From an uncultured Clostridia bacterium (GTDB lineage: Bacteria > Bacillota > Clostridia > Oscillospirales > Butyricicoccaceae): 8,321 nt of DNA. Made by a program: the position numbers and the translations under genes. The stretch is taken from assembly GCA_947856675.1 (NCBI GenBank), contig CANUCM010000104.1, positions 1-8,321 of the forward strand, in the 5' to 3' direction. The notes under the pieces are model-generated. The model saw only the letters and a list, made by a program, of their open reading frames with translations. It was not told where the DNA came from and did not search any database. Below, in pieces: positions 5,291-8,321 of this stretch; the first letter of the stretch is position 1, and each line of letters opens with the position of its first letter.

Positions 5291-6130
5291 TTATTCCCCC
5301 TTTACCCGGGCCAGCACAGCCTCGGCCTTTGCAATTGACGGCGCCATTTCCTCCTGCGTAAACGCGATGTGGTGGTTGGGGAACTTCTGCATGGCGAGCT
5401 CGCAGCCGTTGCCCTTGACGGTGTCGAGAATGATCATGACGGGCTTTTCGCTCTGCGCCTTGCCCGCGTGCACCGCATCGAGAATGGCGTCGACGTTGTG
5501 GCCGTCGACCTTGCTTGTCAGCCAGCCGAAGCTCTCAAACTTCTGCACCATGTCGCCCATGTCCATGACGTCCTTGGTCGAGCCGTCGAGCTGCTGCTTG
5601 TTGAGGTCGACAAAAGCGATAAGATGGCTGAGCTTAAAGTGCGCTGCGAACATAGCGCCTTCCCACACCTGGCCCTCGTTGCACTCGCCGTCGCCCAGAA
5701 TGAGATAGGTGTAGCTGTCGCGGCCCTGCATGCGGTTGCCCAGCGCCAGCCCGCACGCCAGTGAAATGCCCTGGCCCAGAGAGCCCGTCGTCATGTCAAT
5801 GCCGGGCGTTTTGAGCCGGTCGCAGTGGCTGGGCAGAATGGTCCCGCCGCGGTTGAGCGTCGACAGCACCTCCAGCGGGAAATACCCTTTCAGCGCCAGC
5901 GTCGCATACAGCGAAGGGCCCGCGTGCCCCTTGGACATGACCAGCCGGTCACGCTCGGGCCACTGGGGATTTTTGGGGTCGATGCGCATTTCTCCGCCAT
6001 ACAAAACGGCCAGCGCTTCAATCACCGACATGGCGCCGCCGACGTGGCCGAAGCCCAGCGCGGCAAATTCCTTGAGCGTCTCGACGCGGATTTCCTCGGC
6101 AAAGACGCGCACTGCCTTGTTTTTTTCCAT
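5291..6130 (-). CDS. Transketolase, N-terminal subunit (thiamine diphosphate-binding domain)
   Basis: A 279-residue first half of the split transketolase. It binds the diphosphate of thiamine diphosphate through Mg2+. Visible motifs are GHVGGAMSVIEALAVLY (28-44), SKGHAGPSLYA (66-76, His69 near the active site), TTGSLGQGISLACGLAL (114-130) and the ThDP motif GDGECNEGQVWEGAMFAA (146-163) continuing to VDLN (174-177). The frame is open to 6217, but the ATG at 6128-6130 is chosen: it has AGGTG (6136-6140) upstream, begins the family's usual N-terminus, and the extra upstream codons would run through the promoter. It is the first gene of a two-gene operon whose second gene encodes the C-terminal half. 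Split transketolases are common in clostridia and archaea. Confidence 0.94.
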   Translation of the reverse strand: MEKNKAVRVFAEEIRVETLKEFAALGFGHVGGAMSVIEALAVLYGGEMRIDPKNPQWPERDRLVMSKGHAGPSLYATLALKGYFPLEVLSTLNRGGTILPSHCDRLKTPGIDMTTGSLGQGISLACGLALGNRMQGRDSYTYLILGDGECNEGQVWEGAMFAAHFKLSHLIAFVDLNKQQLDGSTKDVMDMGDMVQKFESFGWLTSKVDGHNVDAILDAVHAGKAQSEKPVMIILDTVKGNGCELAMQKFPNHHIAFTQEEMAPSIAKAEAVLARVKGE

Positions 6131-6178
6131 GCTGACACCTGCCAATCTATAAAATACAGTGGGTTTCCATACAGTACC

Positions 6179-6207
6179 AGTGTACCAGAAACGGCCGCCT
6201 GTTGCAA
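6179..6207 (-). promoter_or_regulatory. Promoter of the transketolase operon
   Basis: On the minus strand, -35 TTGCAA (6202-6207), 17-nt spacer, -10 TACACT (6179-6184), giving a leader of about 42 nt. The -35 lies inside an inverted repeat (6192-6227), so a protein bound there, or cruciform formation, could affect it. A second, weaker -10-like TATTTT is closer to the gene. Confidence 0.5.
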
Positions 6208-6227
6208 GACAAAGCAAGAGGCGGCCG
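6192..6227. repeat. Imperfect inverted repeat over the transketolase -35
   Basis: CGGCCGCCT-G-TTGC (6192-6205) pairs with GCAA-G-AGGCGGCCG (6214-6227): 13 of 14 positions match, around an 8-nt loop. It shares 6220-6227 with the adjacent hairpin 6220-6250, so the two cannot form together in one RNA. It may be an operator, an attenuator element or the far half of a terminator. Confidence 0.6.
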
Positions 6228-6250
6228 CTCTTTTGACAAGAGCCGCCGCC
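6220..6250 (-). terminator. Hairpin after the lipoprotein gene, probable terminator with poor U-run
   Basis: Arms 6220-6232 and 6238-6250 pair at 12 of 13 positions around a 5-nt loop; the sequence is GGCGGCgGCTCTT / AAGAGCgGCCGCC on the minus strand. It starts 16 nt after the lipoprotein stop. The following minus-strand sequence is U-rich but interrupted (TCTTGCTTTGTCTT). Confidence 0.5.
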
Positions 6251-6265
6251 CGAAAAGACTGCGTT

Positions 6266-7093
6266 TTATTGCTGCGGCTGCACAAGCCACTGTGAAAAGT
6301 CCCCGACGGGCAGGCGCACCACGCGCCCCTCGCCGTCGCCCGCCGACAGCGCAAACGGTTCAATGCACACCGCAAGGCTGTCCCCGTCGAGCGCGATTTC
6401 ACCCGTCAGCTGCTCGGGCGCAATGCTGTCCAGAGCGTCAAAGGCCACCCCGTTTTTCTCACACCACTGCGCAATGCCGTCTTTCACGGCCGCCTGTGCC
6501 GAGGCGGCGTTTTCTCCGAACAGGTCGCTGAAGCCGACTTTCCAGCCCGTGGACAAATCGAAGATCTCGGCGTAGTAATGCACGCTGCTGCTTCCCGTTT
6601 TGTCGGTATATGTGTAGTCGCGCACAAAGCTGACATAGCGGTTTTCATAGGTCAGCATTTCATAGCCGAACACCGACGTCACAGCCTGCCGCTCGTCCTT
6701 TATGTTGTTCCAGCCGGGGCCCAGCTCCTCCTGCAGCGTAAGGAAAACCCAGTCGCAGTCGGCGGCAAAGGCCTCGAACTCCTGCTGATAAAACTCGTTG
6801 ATGTTGCCGAAGACGCTGCTTTTCGCCCCGTCCTCGGAAAATTGCGGGACACGCGCCTCATAGCTTGCCAACACGACGCCGGAATCGCTTTCCATCGTGC
6901 GCTCAAACACAAGGTCCTCGGCCGTCATGCTGTCCGGCTCGACCTCGGCGCTCTGCGCCGTCAGCTCCTGCTGATCCTGCTGCTTCTGCTGCGCTTCCTC
7001 CATCGGTTCAAACCGGGTGGCGGCACAGCCGCCCGGCAGCAGCATGGCCGCTGCCAGCAGGCAAAGCGCGCCTGCGGCTTTGTAGTTCTTCAT
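6266..7093 (-). CDS. Lipoprotein with DUF4163/DUF3298 (RsiV-like) domains
   Basis: A 275-residue putative surface lipoprotein. The signal peptide MKNYKAAGALCLLAAAMLLP leads to Cys23 in LPGGC; the Pro at -3 is unusual for a lipobox. A Gln/Glu-rich linker follows (33-55). Residues ~70-125 (VVLASYEARVPQF...NINEFYQQEFEAFA) fit DUF4163. Residues ~145-270, with MLTYENRYVSFVRDYTYTDK, HYYAEIFDLSTGWKVGFSDLF (172-192) and a C-terminal ALDGDSLAVCIEPFAL strand, fit DUF3298, the extracellular part of anti-sigma factor RsiV, which in Bacillus binds lysozyme. The RsiV cytosolic sigma-binding region and transmembrane segment are absent, so this is not itself an anti-sigma factor. Its role is unknown. The frame opens at 7123, but the ATG at 7091-7093 is used: it has AGGGA upstream and fits the signal peptide, while the ATGs at 7118-7123 overlap the -10. 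Confidence 0.82.
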   Translation of the reverse strand: MKNYKAAGALCLLAAAMLLPGGCAATRFEPMEEAQQKQQDQQELTAQSAEVEPDSMTAEDLVFERTMESDSGVVLASYEARVPQFSEDGAKSSVFGNINEFYQQEFEAFAADCDWVFLTLQEELGPGWNNIKDERQAVTSVFGYEMLTYENRYVSFVRDYTYTDKTGSSSVHYYAEIFDLSTGWKVGFSDLFGENAASAQAAVKDGIAQWCEKNGVAFDALDSIAPEQLTGEIALDGDSLAVCIEPFALSAGDGEGRVVRLPVGDFSQWLVQPQQ

Positions 7094-7094
7094 C

Positions 7095-7142
7095 AAATCC
7101 CTGCCTTTCGGGACTTTCATCATACTGCAAAAGCAGGGATTT
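7095..7142. repeat. Perfect 10-bp inverted repeat spanning the lipoprotein promoter and RBS
   Basis: AAATCCCTGC (7095-7104) and GCAGGGATTT (7133-7142) are exact complements, 28 nt apart. The arm nearest the gene contains its ribosome-binding site (AGGGA on the minus strand). The far arm lies in the spacer of the promoter, upstream of the predicted start near 7112, so transcripts from this promoter carry only one arm. Confidence 0.7.
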
Positions 7143-7148
7143 TGTCAA
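7119..7148 (-). promoter_or_regulatory. Promoter of the lipoprotein gene
   Basis: On the minus strand, consensus -35 TTGACA (7143-7148), 18-nt spacer, -10 TATGAT (7119-7124). The -10 lies ~26 nt before the chosen start codon, giving a leader of only about 19 nt. Confidence 0.7.
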
Positions 7149-7195
7149 CCTTTGAGGGGATTTCGCGGCCGGTTTTCGCGAAAAAATTTACATTT

Positions 7196-7909
7196 TCAGC
7201 GCTCTTTGACCATATCGATAAAAGCTTTGAAATACGGGGCGAAATCCGGGGTGCGCTCGTCCCACGCGATGCCCGTCAGGCGCTCGGGATGGAACTGCGT
7301 GCCCCAAATCGGGAGGCTGTCGTGCTCATAGGCCTCGATGAGCCCTTCCACCGACCGGGCCGTGACGTGCAGGCCCCGGCCCAGGGTGCGCACCGCCTGG
7401 TGGTGGGTGCTGTTGACCCTGAAGCGCTCGCCGAACAGGCGGTACAGCACGGAGCCCGGCTCGGCCGTCACCTCGTGGCGGATGTCGGTGTTCATGTGCA
7501 CATAGCCGCACTGCGCGACAAGGTCCTGATACAGATTGCCGCCCAGCACGCAGTTTGCTATCTGAAAGCCGCGGCAGATGCACAAAATGGGCTTGCCCGC
7601 GTCAAGAAACGCCTTCATGAGCGGCACTTCATAAGCGGTGCGCTTGGGGTCGGTGCATACGGTGTCGTTGAGGATCTCCTCGCCGTACAGCTCGGGGCAC
7701 ACGTCGTCGCCGCCCGACAAAAGCAGCGCGTCGCACAGCTGCTCCATCTCCGCGACACACTGCTCGGGCGCAAGGACGGGCACGCCCCCCGCCGCGGCCA
7801 CCGCGCGGCTGTACGCCGCAGGGCAGTAATGCTGGCGCGGCTCCGCGCCGTGCTTCTCCCGGTTGTTGGAATCGCTGGAAATGCAAATGACCGGCTTGCC
7901 CGAAATCAT
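7196..7909 (-). CDS. puuD: PuuD-like gamma-glutamyl-gamma-aminobutyrate hydrolase (peptidase C26, class I glutamine amidotransferase fold)
   Basis: A 237-residue cytosolic enzyme of the peptidase C26 family, which cleaves gamma-glutamyl amide bonds; the named member PuuD frees GABA from gamma-glutamyl-GABA in putrescine breakdown. Seen here: the N-terminal strand PVICISSD (6-13), HYCPAAYSRAVAAAGGVPVLAP (27-48), LLLSGGDDVCPELYGE (62-77), the nucleophile elbow PILCICRGFQIANCVLGGNLYQDL (107-130) with Cys112, and the catalytic His/Glu in GTQFHPE (203-209; His207, Glu209). Length is normal. ATG at 7907-7909 has GGTGGAG upstream, 5 nt away. No other polyamine genes are adjacent, so the substrate may be another gamma-glutamyl compound. 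It has its own promoter (7972-8000) and lacks a clear terminator before the lipoprotein gene. Confidence 0.9.
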   Translation of the reverse strand: MISGKPVICISSDSNNREKHGAEPRQHYCPAAYSRAVAAAGGVPVLAPEQCVAEMEQLCDALLLSGGDDVCPELYGEEILNDTVCTDPKRTAYEVPLMKAFLDAGKPILCICRGFQIANCVLGGNLYQDLVAQCGYVHMNTDIRHEVTAEPGSVLYRLFGERFRVNSTHHQAVRTLGRGLHVTARSVEGLIEAYEHDSLPIWGTQFHPERLTGIAWDERTPDFAPYFKAFIDMVKER

Positions 7910-7971
7910 GATTACTCCACCTTTTTCAGTTTTTTGCCGCGGCGCGCACTGCGCATCCTCCGGCTGCCTTT

Positions 7972-8000
7972 ATCCTACCAGAAAGGGCTTTTGTTGTAAA
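7972..8000 (-). promoter_or_regulatory. Promoter of the puuD-like gene
   Basis: On the minus strand, -35 TTTACA (7995-8000), 17-nt spacer, -10 TAGGAT (7972-7977). Leader about 55 nt with a GC-rich hairpin-capable stretch around 7935-7955. Its -35 is back-to-back with that of the cotransporter, 18 bp apart. Confidence 0.55.
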
Positions 8001-8018
8001 GCGCGCGCCGCTTTTTCC

Positions 8019-8047
8019 TTGACCGGGTACGGACAATCCTATATAAT
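8019..8047 (+). promoter_or_regulatory. Promoter of the Na/Pi cotransporter gene
   Basis: -35 TTGACC (8019-8024), 17-nt spacer, perfect -10 TATAAT (8042-8047); predicted start near 8054. This is one of the strongest promoters in the window and is divergent from the puuD promoter. No Pho-box-like direct repeats are evident. Confidence 0.8.
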
Positions 8048-8073
8048 GGCAGTATCAAGTAAAATGGGGTGTA

Positions 8074-8321
8074 ATGAGCTTGGACTTACTTTCCGTTGTC
8101 AGGCTTTTCGGCGGGCTGGGCCTGTTCATTTACGGCATGAACACCATGGGCAACGCGCTGGAAAAGCTCGCCGGTGAAAAACTCGAACGCACGCTTGAGG
8201 TCATGACCAGCAACATTTTCAAGGCCATCCTCATGGGCACGCTCGTCACCGGCATCATTCAGAGCTCCTCGGCAACCACCGTCATGGTCGTCGGCTTTGT
8301 CAACGCCGGCATCATGTCCCT
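8074..8321 (+). CDS. Na/Pi cotransporter family protein, N-terminal part (runs off the window)
   Basis: The first 82 residues plus a partial codon of a membrane protein of the Na/phosphate symporter (PF02690, NptA-like) family. The start MSLDLLSVVRLFGGLGLFIY is followed by GMNTMGNALEKLAGEKLERT, then LMGTLVTGIIQSSSATTVMVVGFVNAGIMS. The QSSSATT motif (residues ~64-70) is the family's substrate-site signature repeated in each half of the transporter. Bacterial members are usually ~550 residues and carry a C-terminal PhoU-like domain; that part is not in the window. The ATG at 8074 has GGGGTG (8066-8071) only 2 nt away; an in-frame TTG at 8080 would have 8-nt spacing, so the start is not certain. 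There is no codon break in the visible part. Confidence 0.93.
   Translation, partial: MSLDLLSVVRLFGGLGLFIYGMNTMGNALEKLAGEKLERTLEVMTSNIFKAILMGTLVTGIIQSSSATTVMVVGFVNAGIMS

Noticed and set aside
4173..5708. A 511-codon open frame on the + strand opposite the transketolase genes
   Set aside because: It mirrors the transketolase genes, has a low-complexity Gly/Arg/His/Ala composition and no domain or ribosome-binding site. Long antisense frames are expected opposite GC-rich genes.
7161..7183. Hairpin TTTCGCG/CGCGAAA between puuD and the lipoprotein gene as a terminator
   Set aside because: Only 7 bp with a 9-nt loop, and no U-run after it on the transcribed strand.
6578..7999. A 473-codon open frame on the + strand opposite the lipoprotein and puuD-like genes
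   Set aside because: It crosses two well-supported genes and their promoters and shows no recognisable protein features.

Overview
The window looks like ordinary core chromosome of a GC-rich, low-redundancy clostridial (Firmicutes) anaerobe, most likely a gut member of the Oscillospiraceae/Ruminococcaceae. The reasons are a small rubredoxin, a transketolase split into two adjacent genes, the eukaryote/archaeal-type ProS without an editing insertion, clostridial-style Shine-Dalgarno sequences, and short AT-rich intergenic gaps holding sigma-A-type promoters. The family placement is inference. No phage, transposon, CRISPR array or defence cluster is visible.

Layout, left to right. A tRNA-Thr(UGU), cut by the left edge, is read leftwards (1-52). 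Next is a leftward XRE-type regulator (111-800), divergent from a rightward secreted polysaccharide deacetylase (980-1852). A convergent gap (1853-2042) ends in a bidirectional terminator and may encode a small RNA on the + strand. Then come leftward genes: a 51-residue rubredoxin (2043-2198), proS (2335-3774), secG (3871-4101), the two transketolase subunits as a two-gene operon (6130 down to 4323), a DUF3298/RsiV-like lipoprotein (6266-7093) and a PuuD-like class I glutamine amidotransferase (7196-7909). At the right edge a rightward Na/Pi cotransporter gene (from 8074) is divergent from puuD and runs out of the window.

Most genes appear to be their own transcription units: nearly every intergenic gap has a recognisable -35/-10 pair and several have intrinsic terminators. 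The only clear operon is the transketolase pair (2 nt apart). Functionally the window is housekeeping: translation (tRNA-Thr, ProS), secretion (SecG), pentose-phosphate carbon shuffling (transketolase), redox (rubredoxin), gamma-glutamyl amide hydrolysis, envelope modification and phosphate/sodium transport.

I do not see a clearly new biological system. The points most worth a second look are regulatory or small: a promoter-to-terminator unit in the convergent gap that could be a ~107-nt sRNA; a perfect inverted repeat that would hide the lipoprotein gene's ribosome-binding site only in read-through transcripts; mutually exclusive hairpins before the transketolase operon; a perfect 18-bp palindrome at the proS promoter region that shares an 11-mer with the puuD/cotransporter promoter region; and a rubredoxin whose first iron-binding knuckle is C-x-C rather than C-x-x-C.
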